In this document: piece after piece, positions 35,904 through 45,049 of the stretch
How the letters are laid out: every line of letters starts with the position of its first letter
How positions within the stretch are numbered: position 1 is the stretch's first letter
Assembly (NCBI GenBank): GCA_016187935.1
Contig: JACPIU010000001.1
Location: 44,493 to 108,492, forward strand
Length of the DNA: 64,000 bases
Reading direction: 5' to 3'
DNA from: Bdellovibrio sp.
GTDB taxonomy: Bacteria > Bdellovibrionota > Bacteriovoracia > Bacteriovoracales > Bacteriovoracaceae
Program-made: the position numbers and the translations under genes
Notes under the pieces: model-generated
Database searches by the model: none
The model's input: only the letters and a program-made list of their open reading frames with translations
Told to the model about the DNA's origin: nothing

Positions 35904-36791
35904 ATGAAAACTGTTTTTCTAATTCCTGTTGCTATGTATTGGGTTGTATTGGCAGCAATTGGTGCCGAGAATCCAGATGAAAAATTGCTCACCCCTTATC
36001 CGGGAACTGAGGTTATCACTAACGAAGTGAAGGACTTTGATGAGTTGGATATTCCTCTTGCTCCAAAGACCAATGGAAAGATCGCTGTTCAGCAGAAAGT
36101 TCAAGGGCGCTGGACTCGTCTTGAGTACTCTTTTCCTCAGGGGCGTTCGGCCCTAGAGGTGTACAAAAATTATAGTGATGCCCTGACAAAAGGTGGTTTT
36201 AAAATCATTTTTAGCTGTCGTAAGGAAGAATGTGGTTTTGATGGTGGTCCGGTAAAAGGGCTAGGGTACTGGCCTTATGATACTTCACATTATCTGGTGG
36301 CCCAGCTCAGTAGAAAAGGTGAGCGTGTTTGGGTCGTTCTTGATGTGCGCACCAACAGTTCCATCTATGTGAATGTCTTGCGCGAGAAAGCTATGGAGAC
36401 AGACCTGGTTGTTGTAAACGCTGCTGTTTTAGAAAAAAGCATTGCTGATGAAGGGCATGTGGCAGTGTATGGGATAGAATTTGATACGGGAAATGCCGAA
36501 CTCAAGCCGACGTCATCACCGATTATTACCGAGATCGCAAAACTTCTGAATGCAGATCCCAAACTTAAAATTTATATTGTCGGGCATACTGACAATGTCG
36601 GTGGTCTGGAGCAAAATCTTGATCTCGCACGCAAACGTGCAGCTAGTGTGTGCAAAGTACTTATCACTCACCATAAAATAGGAGCAGATCGATTGTCTCC
36701 GCAAGGTGTTGGCCCGCTAGTTCCGCTTGCCACAAACGGTACTCATGAGGGGCGCGCGCGCAATCGACGAGTTGATCTGGTTAAACAATAG
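35904..36791 (+). CDS. OmpA-family outer-membrane/peptidoglycan-binding protein
   Basis: 295 residues with a signal peptide. The N-terminal 165 residues form a mixed domain (YPGTEVITNEVKDFDELDIP; RKEECGFDGGP) of DUF4892-like type, by pattern only. The C-terminal 115 residues are a clear OmpA peptidoglycan-binding domain: FDTGNAELKP, KIYIVGHTDNVGG, LARKRAASVCKVL and GRARNRRVDL. Probably anchors the outer membrane to the wall. The next gene overlaps in spacing (3 bases on). Confidence 0.85.
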   Translation: MKTVFLIPVAMYWVVLAAIGAENPDEKLLTPYPGTEVITNEVKDFDELDIPLAPKTNGKIAVQQKVQGRWTRLEYSFPQGRSALEVYKNYSDALTKGGFKIIFSCRKEECGFDGGPVKGLGYWPYDTSHYLVAQLSRKGERVWVVLDVRTNSSIYVNVLREKAMETDLVVVNAAVLEKSIADEGHVAVYGIEFDTGNAELKPTSSPIITEIAKLLNADPKLKIYIVGHTDNVGGLEQNLDLARKRAASVCKVLITHHKIGADRLSPQGVGPLVPLATNGTHEGRARNRRVDLVKQ

Positions 36792-36793
36792 TC

Positions 36794-37831
36794 GTGCGCA
36801 CCATTCTCAATCTCTTCAAACGTGATTCGACACCAATTGGGGCCGGTGATTTTTTTAAAAAAACATTAGGGATTACTTATTGGGTACTGCCTATTAATTT
36901 AGGATTTCTCTTCCTTTGGAAATGGAAAGGTGCCGATCTGGATAATTGCATTGCCTGCGCAGCTTTGGCCGGATTGCTCATCAACAATTTTATCGCATTA
37001 TGGATCTATGCGCCACTTTGGGACAGGCGGCTTACCGATTTTTATCGAGCACGAGAAATCAAACTAAGATGGTATTTACGGGCCCTTTGGGGGACGGTAA
37101 CGCTTTCACCTATTATAGGTCTCTATTTTCATATTCTCTTTTCACGAGTTTCGGGCGAAGCAATTCACTGGAGTCTGAAAAAGCATTTCACACTGGCGCT
37201 CATTTGTTCAAGTCTGATTCAAGGAATTTTAACTCTCAGCTTTAGGCCTATGTTAACAGCAAATTTTAACACAACAGTAAATTATGTAACGAAAGTGGCC
37301 ATTGATGCGTCGAGAGTTTTAAATATAAAGACCAAACACGCCAAAAGCATCCACGTTTTTCTCGACGAGTATCGTCGACAACATAAGAAAGACAGATTTG
37401 GTGAAACAGGACAGATTCTTGCCGATGCTTCTGCCGCTACGATCGTGTACAAAACTAATATGGTAGAAAGAACATCGCGAAAAATGGATGAAAATAATTT
37501 AAATGCCTATTTAGAATTGGTCGATTCTGTAATAGCAATACAGCAAATGGGTTTTTCAAATGTGCTGGCGTTAACTTATCCTTATGGTCTGTATTTATTT
37601 ATTGGCAATATCGAGCTTCCTATATTGATGGCCATTGAAGTGCTGATTTACACCAAAAAGAAAAAACTTTTGATCAAGCTTTTATCAGAAAAACATCCTC
37701 GAACGATGGATGTTTTTCGTAATACATATAAAAAAACTTTATCTAGAAGCAAATATAAATATTACGAGAAAAAATTGAATATTATCGGTGCTAAAATTGA
37801 GTCAATGAAATTGAAATTTTCATATTTTTAA
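36794..37831 (+). CDS. Integral membrane protein, unknown
   Basis: 345 residues, GTG start three bases after the OmpA-family stop. About four hydrophobic segments lie in the first 180 residues (TYWVLPINLGFLFLW; IACAALAGLLINNFIALWIY), then a basic cytoplasmic stretch, another hydrophobic region near residue 265 and a Lys-rich C-terminus. I recognise no family. Cotranscription with the OmpA-family gene is likely. Confidence 0.6.
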   Translation: MRTILNLFKRDSTPIGAGDFFKKTLGITYWVLPINLGFLFLWKWKGADLDNCIACAALAGLLINNFIALWIYAPLWDRRLTDFYRAREIKLRWYLRALWGTVTLSPIIGLYFHILFSRVSGEAIHWSLKKHFTLALICSSLIQGILTLSFRPMLTANFNTTVNYVTKVAIDASRVLNIKTKHAKSIHVFLDEYRRQHKKDRFGETGQILADASAATIVYKTNMVERTSRKMDENNLNAYLELVDSVIAIQQMGFSNVLALTYPYGLYLFIGNIELPILMAIEVLIYTKKKKLLIKLLSEKHPRTMDVFRNTYKKTLSRSKYKYYEKKLNIIGAKIESMKLKFSYF

Positions 37832-37998
37832 ATCATGAAATATTTCCTCACATTTGTCATGTAATTGCATTCAATCGAAATATTTTTGTCAGCGCGAATA
37901 ATTATAGTCATTCGATGTCTAGGGAATTGTTATTGAAAAAGACTTCGCGTGAATCTAGGATAAAAAACAACAACACAAATTACAATTGTGAGTTTCCT

Positions 37999-38529
37999 AT
38001 GAGGAAAAAATTAGATTTTGCCACACTTAATTTACAAGATGCCCTGGATCTGGCCATTTTGATCGAGGATGAAGCAAAAGAGCGCTATCAGGAATTTGTC
38101 AGACAACTTGGCCCACTCCGTTCAGGCAATGCTACCGAATTTTTTGTATTTATGGCGAAAAATGAAACTAAGCATAGCGCTTATCTTTCAGCGCAAAGAA
38201 AAAAAATATTTGGCAATAATCCTAGTACTGTGACTCAAGATATGTTGATTGAAATTCAAGAAGCTGAAGCTCCAGAATTTTATCAAGTCAGAAGTTTTAT
38301 GTCTCAAAGGAGGGCACTGGAAGTCGCTCTGGCCTGTGAAATAAAAGCTTATAATTTTTATGACAAATGCTTGGCCTTTGTTAAAAACCAGGATGTAAAA
38401 AAACTTTTTATCGAACTCAAAAGAGAGGAAGTAAAGCACCAGGAAATGGTGAGAGAGATGTTGGACCGAACATCAGAAAGTCTTGAGCCTGAAGTTCCCG
38501 TCGAAGATGTCGATACTCCTGAACTATAA
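37999..38529 (+). CDS. Ferritin-like diiron protein (rubrerythrin type)
   Basis: 176 residues from the ATG at 37999; the frame is open to 37915, but the domain starts after the later ATG. A four-helix bundle with two iron-ligand sets: IEDEAKERYQEF with ETKH, and ACEIKAYNFYDK with EEVKH. This is the rubrerythrin-like ferritin fold, without the C-terminal rubredoxin domain. Such proteins protect against peroxide or store iron. It has an acidic Pro-containing tail. Confidence 0.8.
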   Translation: MRKKLDFATLNLQDALDLAILIEDEAKERYQEFVRQLGPLRSGNATEFFVFMAKNETKHSAYLSAQRKKIFGNNPSTVTQDMLIEIQEAEAPEFYQVRSFMSQRRALEVALACEIKAYNFYDKCLAFVKNQDVKKLFIELKREEVKHQEMVREMLDRTSESLEPEVPVEDVDTPEL

Positions 38530-38543
38530 AGTTGCGGAGATGC

Positions 38544-39896
38544 TTAGAAGCTAATTGTGAATCCTGTAGAATCCTGCAAGTCGCCAAAAAATCCATCCAT
38601 GTCGATGCCATCATTATTTTTTACTCCAACAGCGATTGACGTGCAACCTGTGGTCGAAATATCGTCGGCCGTGAAGGTATAAGTCACCGAGTTTGTCGCT
38701 GACCATGATTGAAGCTCTGATGCTAAGAAACAGTTTCTAAAAAGTCGAAATACATACTCCAGTGGCAATCCAAAAGGATCAGAAGCATTGGCGACTATCG
38801 TGACGGTGTCGCCAACATGAAACGATCTAGAAGCGGTTTCGTTCATGCTTGAATCAAATACCCTAAGCGGGGTTGCCGTAGGTGGTAAACGTCCGTCTCG
38901 AATAGTAAACATCGTTCCGATTTGAACATCACCAAAGATGCCATCGAGATCGGTTCCATCATTATTTTTGACACCCAGGAAAATGGCGGTACAATTCGTT
39001 AGATCGTCTGCTGTGAAGGTATAAGTTATGTCGTTGTCCGGTGACCAATCTTGCAAAGTGCCATCGAGTGTACAGTGTCGATAAATTCTAAATACATATT
39101 GGAGGGGAAGTCCAAAGAGATCGACCGCGTTAGCCGTGAGGGTGATGGTATCTCCGACGTTAAATGATGTAGCTTGTGTGATATTTCCCTGTCCATCACG
39201 AATTATGGTAGGCAGTCCCAGCGGTGCGATTTTTATCAGGTCAGTATTACTGATATCGGTTTCAGTACTTGCATTTAATTTTGTACGGAAAGACTCTTCA
39301 TTTATGATGGCGTCATAGGCAGAAGAAAAATCAGGAGAATTTTCGATGAGCAGAATATTTTCTGCGATCGTTGAAAGGTCATCTAATTTTGTATTTGATA
39401 ATTCATTCACTGAAGCACTGGTCAACCCTAAGGCAGATCGAATAGACATGTAAACAGTACTGCTGCTCATGCCGAGATCGGCGCTTTCGCCGCTTACAAA
39501 AGAAACATACCTTTTTGCAGTATTCTGAGGATCAGTGGCCACTATAATCACATTCGGATTGCCCGTGTCTGTATTTGCAGGAATATCTATTTCGAAGGTC
39601 CCGTCAGCATTGGTTAAACCATTGCCCAGTTCTGAAGCGGTCACGCGTCCTTTGGTATCTATTTGATAGGCACGCACATCGGCTCCTGAAACGATTGAAT
39701 AGCTGGCCCATGCTGGTTGAATCAGAAAATCGAGCGGGCCTTGTGTGATCGCGCCATTGGGACCGGTAACGGTGCCGGAAATAGTCTTAGTAGCTGATGA
39801 GGAACTCGCTGATGTGCTCTCAGAGTTCTTGGAGCTGCAGCCAATAACGGCAAATAAGACGATTCCTATCGCCAGATGGGTTTGCTTTGCCAGCAT
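38544..39896 (-). CDS. Lipoprotein with two tandem beta repeats
   Basis: 450 residues, lipoprotein signal peptide ending in VIGCSS, then a Ser-rich linker. A carboxypeptidase-regulatory-like segment follows (SGTVTGPNG to TNADGTFEIDIP). Two homologous repeats of about 110 residues make the C-terminal half, each with FxVGDTxTxxANAxDxFGLPL, a YVFRxxRxC strand, TYTFTADD and VGVKNNDGxDxDGxFGD. They look like Ig-type folds with a disulfide. Probably a surface protein. Confidence 0.7.
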   Translation of the reverse strand: MLAKQTHLAIGIVLFAVIGCSSKNSESTSASSSSATKTISGTVTGPNGAITQGPLDFLIQPAWASYSIVSGADVRAYQIDTKGRVTASELGNGLTNADGTFEIDIPANTDTGNPNVIIVATDPQNTAKRYVSFVSGESADLGMSSSTVYMSIRSALGLTSASVNELSNTKLDDLSTIAENILLIENSPDFSSAYDAIINEESFRTKLNASTETDISNTDLIKIAPLGLPTIIRDGQGNITQATSFNVGDTITLTANAVDLFGLPLQYVFRIYRHCTLDGTLQDWSPDNDITYTFTADDLTNCTAIFLGVKNNDGTDLDGIFGDVQIGTMFTIRDGRLPPTATPLRVFDSSMNETASRSFHVGDTVTIVANASDPFGLPLEYVFRLFRNCFLASELQSWSATNSVTYTFTADDISTTGCTSIAVGVKNNDGIDMDGFFGDLQDSTGFTISF

Positions 39897-39992
39897 CTAT
39901 ATTTCTCCTCTCGATCTCTATCGAGACTCAGGAAAATTGGAATTGGTTACATGCTTATCGGAATTCTTATTTTTTTCTTAAATTAATTTTTT

Positions 39993-40646
39993 TCAAACTG
40001 AAGAAGTCCTTCTGGCCAGCAAAATTTCTGAAGGGAAACCGCACTGACGGAGTGTCTCACGCTGTACATCAACCAAACCTGCTTTTTTAAGATAATCCTC
40101 GAGTTCAACTCCACGACAGCCGCCTAAGAGTTCAGGTTTCAAGCGATAAATAGTTTCCCACCACCAACTCCCGGTGGTCATATTAACCAGTACCATGCGT
40201 CCTCCCGGCGCAAGCACTCGGCGAAATTCACTTAACACGCGGGCAAAATCGGCCTCGGGCAACAGATCAAACATATAATTGTTAACGATCAGGTCAAAAG
40301 AGTTATCGGGTAAGTCGAGAGCATAGGCATCACCTATTTTGAGTTCCCAGTTTTTATGATCGGTGATTTTTTCGGCCTTCGTGCGCGCCCTCTCTAACAT
40401 GGCATGGGTAAGATCCAACCCTACACATCGACCACTGGGGTTTTGTCGGAGGAGTTCTCGAAAAACAAGACCTGTCCCAACGGCCACCTCTAACACTCGT
40501 TCGCTATCATGCACCTGTGCCAGTTTTAAGCAACGTTTGCGTGCCTTGGTTTCGGTCATCAAGGACCACAGGTCATAGATGGGAGCAACACGTGAGTAGA
40601 CGGTGGAAACTTGATCTTTTTTAACGTAGGCGGGAAGGGTGGTCAT
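39993..40646 (-). CDS. Class I SAM-dependent methyltransferase (UbiE-like)
   Basis: 217 residues from the ATG at 40646, which follows AGGAGC; upstream open frame to 40736 runs through operator-like palindromes and is rejected. SAM-binding motif I is VLEVAVGTG, then GLDLTHAMLERA, and motif LPDNSFDLIVNNYMFDLLP. The resemblance is to small UbiE/phospholipid-type methyltransferases. The substrate is unknown. Two palindromes overlap its promoter, implying a repressor. Confidence 0.82.
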   Translation of the reverse strand: MTTLPAYVKKDQVSTVYSRVAPIYDLWSLMTETKARKRCLKLAQVHDSERVLEVAVGTGLVFRELLRQNPSGRCVGLDLTHAMLERARTKAEKITDHKNWELKIGDAYALDLPDNSFDLIVNNYMFDLLPEADFARVLSEFRRVLAPGGRMVLVNMTTGSWWWETIYRLKPELLGGCRGVELEDYLKKAGLVDVQRETLRQCGFPSEILLARRTSSV

Positions 40647-40690
40647 AGGGGCTCCTGGTTCATTGTGAAACAGTTTGAGACTAAAATGAT

Positions 40691-40742
40691 ATTTGCATAA
40701 ATATGCAAATGACGCAAGAAATATTTGCACCCTCATGCAAAT
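40691..40742. promoter_or_regulatory. Two palindromic operator-like sites
   Basis: Site 1, 40691-40710, is ATTTGCAT-AAAT-ATGCAAAT (8-bp perfect arms). Site 2, 40723-40742, has arms ATTTGCA and TGCAAAT around CCCTCA. The centres are 32 bp apart, about three helical turns, on the same DNA face. They lie upstream of the methyltransferase gene where its promoter must be, as expected for a dimeric repressor. Confidence 0.72.
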
Positions 40743-40855
40743 GTGTGAACTCCTTAAAGAATTCCGTTCTCAATTAACATGAAAAAGTGTGATAATTTCA
40801 CCTTTTTTGCTACAAATTATTGCCATTTTTCACGTTTTTTGAAATAATTCTTTTA

Positions 40856-42160
40856 ATGGAAAGAGATATATACGCAAAATTAAATAGTTGGAAGTTATTA
40901 AAAGACAGAAAGCCGCTTATCCTTCAAGGTGCCCGCCAAGTCGGAAAGACCTATCTTTTGAAAGAGTTTGGAAAAAAAGAATATGAGGATTTTGCCTATT
41001 TCAATTTCGAAGAGGAACCTCGTCTCGCCGATTTTTTCAAGGGAAGTCTTGCCCCTGACAAAATCATTGCAACACTTTCTCTTTTTCTCGGGAAAAAAAT
41101 TGTTCCTGAAAAAACGCTGGTTTTTTTTGACGAAATTCAGGCGGCCCCGAATGCTCTTAACTCCTTAAAATATTTTTGTGAAGATGCCCCCCAATATCAT
41201 ATCGTTGCGGCAGGATCACTTCTCGGTGTCGCCCTCGAATCCACCAAATCATTTCCGGTAGGTAAAGTTAATTTTCTGCAAATACATCCCATGACTTTTT
41301 TTGAATTTTTAAACGCCATTGGAAAGTCAGATTTAAGAAAATATCTCGAGGACATAATCTCTCCCGAACCGATTGAAAATATTTTCCATGAGGAATGTTG
41401 TGAGCTTCTGAAGAGATATTATTTCATAGGAGGAATGCCGGCGGTTGTTGCCAAATATGTTGAAAATTCAGATTGGGATGAACTCAGAAGAGTTCAGAAA
41501 GAAATTTTGGCGAGTTACATCCTGGATTTTTCCAAGCACGCTGCAAAATCAGAGGCCATCAGAATAATGGCCATCTGGGATTCCATGCCAAGGCAATTGG
41601 CCCAAGAAAGCAAGAAATTCAAATATTCTCTAATAAAAAGGACCGCCCGTGCCAGAGATTATGAGGAAGCAGTTCAATGGATTTATCGTGCCGGACTTAT
41701 CAATCTTTCACGGCAAGTGTCGACTGCTAAAATTCCGTTTAAAAGTTATACTGGCGAGGGAAATTTCAAGGCCTATCTTTTTGATACAGGGTTACTTTGT
41801 GCGCTGGTTGATCTTCGGCCACAAATTATCATTGATGGAGATAAAATCTTCAGTGAATTCAAGGGATCATTGGCAGAAAACTTTGTGGCACAAGAGCTGC
41901 GGGCGGGAGATTCACAAGAACTTTATTACTGGAGCGAGGAGCAAGTTGCCGAGATAGAGTTTCTGCTTGAGGGAAAATCAGGAATTTATCCTTTGGAAGT
42001 GAAATCAGGTTTTTCTCGCAAGAAACAAAGTCTTTTGCGCTATCAGAAAAAATTTCATCCAAAACTCTTATTAAGGACAGGCCTTCTTAATCTGAAAAAG
42101 AATGGAGAAATTCTTAACTGTCCGCTTTATCTTATTTCAAGGATTGCCAATTTCATCTAA
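40856..42160 (+). CDS. AAA ATPase with DUF4143 domain
   Basis: 435 residues. N-terminal AAA_14-type ATPase: Walker A GARQVGKTYLL near residue 27 and Walker B TLVFFDEIQ. The C-terminal half has the DUF4143 pattern with a nuclease-like end (GSLAENFVAQEL, YYWSEEQVAEIEFLL, YPLEVKSG), as in the restriction-endonuclease-like fold. The family is common, mobile and of unclear role. The ATG at 40856 lacks a ribosome binding site; the frame is open to 40820. No partner gene is adjacent. Confidence 0.87.
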   Translation: MERDIYAKLNSWKLLKDRKPLILQGARQVGKTYLLKEFGKKEYEDFAYFNFEEEPRLADFFKGSLAPDKIIATLSLFLGKKIVPEKTLVFFDEIQAAPNALNSLKYFCEDAPQYHIVAAGSLLGVALESTKSFPVGKVNFLQIHPMTFFEFLNAIGKSDLRKYLEDIISPEPIENIFHEECCELLKRYYFIGGMPAVVAKYVENSDWDELRRVQKEILASYILDFSKHAAKSEAIRIMAIWDSMPRQLAQESKKFKYSLIKRTARARDYEEAVQWIYRAGLINLSRQVSTAKIPFKSYTGEGNFKAYLFDTGLLCALVDLRPQIIIDGDKIFSEFKGSLAENFVAQELRAGDSQELYYWSEEQVAEIEFLLEGKSGIYPLEVKSGFSRKKQSLLRYQKKFHPKLLLRTGLLNLKKNGEILNCPLYLISRIANFI

Positions 42161-42435
42161 TTGTATTTTCGTTACCACACCTCGACAGAGGACATCTCGC
42201 AATAATTCAAAACATCAAATAAGTATTGAATGTGTAATCTGTCTTCTGAATATCTTCTGTGTAGTGGTAAAGCGCTTCAAAATCAAAGAGTAGAATGTCA
42301 CAAAAGTCTGGGGAAATTTTCGGAGAAAAAATATTTGCGCCACATAATTTGGCGGTTAAAAATCTCGAATATCTCGGAAATGTCTGTGAAATTCACTTCC
42401 GCAGGGGAAGTGCAACGTGCCAAATGATTTGAGTT
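42161..42435. other. Gene-poor spacer with stem-loop and a 45-codon frame
   Basis: CACTTCC (42394-42400) and GGAAGTG (42406-42412) form a 7-bp hairpin with a GCAGG loop and no T run. A plus-strand frame from ATG 42295 to TGA 42432 encodes 45 residues, but there is no ribosome binding site and I cannot support it as a gene. Confidence 0.4.
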
Positions 42436-43203
42436 CTAGCAGCGGCAAAAAAAATGTCGAAGTTGCATGTCTTCAGGGCAATCTTGGTTGTGATCACCGC
42501 GATTGGTGGAAGGGTCCATGTGGGCGCCATGATCTGGGGTGAAAGCTAAGAGATAGTTATTTTTCCACGCCTGCTGAGCAGCGGGGAGAAATTGTTCCCA
42601 CGTTTCTAAATGATTTTGGAGTGCCTTGACCGCGAGAGGAGAAAAAGGTTCGGTGTGATGGAGGAGATCATCATATTCCTGGTGGTAGGCCACAATGACA
42701 TCGTGTTTGTTTTGTTGTAGCAGTTCTAATGTTTGCACGGTGACCAGAGAATCATATGTCTTGGAAAAATAATCAATGTTACGATTTTTAAAAATCGTAT
42801 CGACGCTTGATCCCGCAACCGCCACGATGGCCACCTTCTTCCCCGCACGTACGAAAGCATCAAAGAGTGTGTCGCAGGTTAGGACTGGCCTCTCATATTT
42901 TTTGATTCCATGTTCCTCCGTGCTTCCGCCAGTAAAAAGAGTGGCAAAACAAACAGGTGTTTTTGGAGGAATCATGGAAGATAAAGCCACTTCATGCGTG
43001 CTCGCGCGTCTAAGCCGCTCGTGCATATTCGGAAAACGCTGAAGGGCGTGATATCCAAAGGCATCTGGGCAGTAGATTAAGGCCTTTGATATTGGTGTGC
43101 GGGAATGCAACAGCTCTGAGATAGGCGAGGCAAGGCCAAACTTCGGTGACGGCACACCCATCATCTGACAAATTGTTGGAGTAAAAGACCGTAAATCGTA
43201 CAT
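42436..43203 (-). CDS. Alkaline-phosphatase-fold protein (nucleotide pyrophosphatase-like)
   Basis: 255 residues from the ATG at 43203, which has AGAGGA six bases upstream. It has the alkaline-phosphatase superfamily layout: IYCPDAFG with metal Asp, PPKTPVCFATLFTGGSTEEHGI-type nucleophile region in which a Thr is the likely nucleophile, YHQEYDDLLHHTEP, and TPDHGAHMD. It is short and lacks a signal peptide, so it may be a cytoplasmic phosphoesterase. Substrate unknown. Confidence 0.72.
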   Translation of the reverse strand: MYDLRSFTPTICQMMGVPSPKFGLASPISELLHSRTPISKALIYCPDAFGYHALQRFPNMHERLRRASTHEVALSSMIPPKTPVCFATLFTGGSTEEHGIKKYERPVLTCDTLFDAFVRAGKKVAIVAVAGSSVDTIFKNRNIDYFSKTYDSLVTVQTLELLQQNKHDVIVAYHQEYDDLLHHTEPFSPLAVKALQNHLETWEQFLPAAQQAWKNNYLLAFTPDHGAHMDPSTNRGDHNQDCPEDMQLRHFFCRC

Positions 43204-43264
43204 CTGGAATCCTCTGTGTGTATCCACTGCATATCACACTTCATTTTAAAAGTTGAGGTTGAGT

Positions 43265-43416
43265 GATAGTCGCGAAAGGATGAGCAGGCACTATTTTTTT
43301 TCTTTTTAATATTCACAACTTACGAATGATATAACGGACTTAACCCTTTTTGATTTTCATCTTCTCTCATCCTTTTTCATGGTTTTTCATGTTCGGACTG
43401 GAACAGATTGGAACAG
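43265..43416 (+). repeat. 152-bp direct repeat, copy 1 (left edge of island)
   Basis: The segment from TAGTCGCGA to TTGGAACAG matches a segment of the same length at 48381-48532 with scattered differences. The best-conserved core contains TTTTTGATTTTCATCTTCTC. It lies directly upstream of the toxin-antitoxin pair and may contain its promoter. Confidence 0.8.
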
Positions 43417-43457
43417 AAAACCTTTACTTTTACTTCATTTTGAAGTAATGTGGAACC

Positions 43458-43739
43458 ATGGAAGTCAGCACTAGAATATCGCGCAGTAAGACTTTTGAAA
43501 AAAAGCTTACCAAGGTTCCAGATTTTATCCGAAAGAAGGTAATGTTCTGGGTCTTTTTGGTGGAATCGAGTGGGGTGGCCGAGGTGATGAAATCACCAGG
43601 CTACCACGATGAACCATTAAAAGGTGAGCGCAAAGGACAGCCTTCGGTGCGGCTTAATAAGGCCTACAGGCTTATTTATCGTATTATTGAAGCTCGAATC
43701 CATATCGAACTTCTAGAGGTGCATAAACATGACTACTAA
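43458..43739 (+). CDS. higB: HigB/RelE-type toxin
   Basis: 93 residues with the RelE/ParE-like pattern: a basic N-terminal helix (SKTFEKKLTKVPDFIRKK), GERKGQPSVRLNKAYRLIYRI and a terminal VHKHDY. Family members are mRNA interferases acting at the ribosome. It overlaps the following HTH antitoxin gene by 11 bases; the toxin-first order is that of HigBA modules. First gene after the left 152-bp repeat. Confidence 0.83.
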   Translation: MEVSTRISRSKTFEKKLTKVPDFIRKKVMFWVFLVESSGVAEVMKSPGYHDEPLKGERKGQPSVRLNKAYRLIYRIIEARIHIELLEVHKHDY

Positions 43740-44031
43740 ATCTTATTTGGAAGAACTTGAAAAAAAGTACGGGACCTTAACCTTTGGGGAATTCCTCAAG
43801 GCCTGGCGTGAGGCCGATGACCTGACTCAAACCGCTTTTGCCAAAAAAATCGGTCTCTCCGTTCAAAACCTAAACGACCTGGAGAAGGGACGAAGAATCC
43901 CTTCACCAACCCGTGTTGCAAAAATTGCCAAAAAGCTTGGACTCCCAGAAATGGGACTTATCCAATTGGCCTTGCGAGACTCTCTGCTTAAGGAAGGTTT
44001 TGATTACGAAGTTAAGTTGAAATCTGCATAG
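43729..44031 (+). CDS. higA: HigA-type XRE antitoxin
   Basis: 100 residues with a central helix-turn-helix of the Cro/C1 type: LTQTAFAKKIGLSVQNLNDL followed by EKGRRIPSPTRVAKIAKKLG. It should bind and neutralise the upstream toxin and repress their shared promoter. The 11-base overlap with the toxin gene suggests translational coupling. Confidence 0.87.
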   Translation: MTTKSYLEELEKKYGTLTFGEFLKAWREADDLTQTAFAKKIGLSVQNLNDLEKGRRIPSPTRVAKIAKKLGLPEMGLIQLALRDSLLKEGFDYEVKLKSA

Positions 44032-44072
44032 ATAGATCGAGAACTTGGAGAGAAAGAAAGAGGCGCTTATAA

Positions 44073-44548
44073 ATGAAACACATAACATTTCTTTTTGCAT
44101 TACAATTTTTTTTACATCATGTACTGTATTGAAAACAAATAATCCTGATCATTGCTTTAATATTTCATATAATGGCCCATATTCATTTTTTTATTCACCC
44201 CCAAGTTTTGAATGGATTCGAACTCATGGCCAAAAGGTATTGGTTTGTGCATCAATGCTTGGCTACGCAATGAAAGATATTCCGAGGAGAGATAAAGCAG
44301 CAAATGGAAACCTCATCGAGGGTGAAGTTGTTGAGAGTTATGCCACAAAGAACTATGTCTATATCAAAGCGAAATGTTGTATTAATGGAATGCAAATTAT
44401 GTATTCCGATCGTTATTCTGGCTCAAGCGATTTTTTAGAGAAATCTGATTCGTTGATTCACATTAATAGAACGAGATTAAAGCCAGGTCAAAAAATAACG
44501 ATTAAGTACAGGGAAGATGACCTAAGTATTTTCATGTTTATCGTATGA
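44073..44548 (+). pseudogene. Small lipoprotein, frame broken at a T8 tract in its signal peptide
   Basis: The ATG at 44073 opens a signal-peptide frame MKHITFLFALQFF that stops soon after a run of eight T (44106-44113). With nine T the frame would continue as FFTSC, a lipobox, into the long downstream frame ending at 44548. That frame encodes about 140 residues including EWIRTHGQKVLVCASMLGY and SDRYSGSSDFLEKS. The alternative, a TTG start at 44045, gives an unnatural leader. I do not recognise the protein; its place suggests an immunity lipoprotein. Confidence 0.6.
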
Positions 44549-44620
44549 AGTGCCTGCATTTAAATTTGTTAGGCGAAGCCGAGGTGAAGAATAAAGATAC
44601 GCAGGTGTGAGGATGTTGTA

Positions 44621-44643
44621 GATATGGTTCCAGGTGCTTTTTC
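44621..44643 (+). repeat. 23-bp repeat A, copy 1 (DMVPGAFS-coding)
   Basis: Begins GATATGGTTCC and ends GCTTTTTC, identical over 23 bp to 46812-46834. In one open frame both copies read RC....DMVPGAFS-like peptide. It lies 20 bases before a frameshifted small gene. Confidence 0.8.
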
Positions 44644-44663
44644 TGGCAGTGTAGGAGTTAGAA

Positions 44664-45046
44664 ATGGATTTAAGAATTTCCCAAAGCGAAATCAAAGGTC
44701 TAGAAAAAACAAATTTATTGGAAAATTTGAATTTCATTACAGATATTCACTTATCAAAGACATCCGAATCTCAATTCGATGTTGTGATATCGCTGGGCTT
44801 CGATTATAAGTTGTAACAAATGATGGACATGAACAGGTGAAATGGGAATTATCTGATTATGAAGATGATATGATTTTGTTGTACGCGTATGGTATTGAGT
44901 CCCTAGGGGGATGGCCCGTGCGAACTTTCGTCATTTCTCTAAAAACGGGATTAATTCAACGATTTTCTGATGAATTAACGGGCATCAAGACAATTGACTC
45001 TCGTGACTTTCAAAGTAAACTACTACAATTCAAAGCGAAGGAGTAG
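44664..45046 (+). pseudogene. Immunity-like gene with one frameshift
   Basis: ATG 44664 has TAGGAG at 44652. The first frame gives 50 residues ending LGFDYKL and a stop at 44816. Shifting by one base near 44812 joins it smoothly to VTNDGHEQVKWELSDYEDD and on to LLQFKAKE, stop at 45046. The joined protein would be about 125 residues, acidic, with no signal peptide: the size and charge of immunity proteins. The next gene starts with overlap of its ribosome binding site on this 3' end, so they were an operon. Confidence 0.68.
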
Positions 45047-45049
45047 TTG

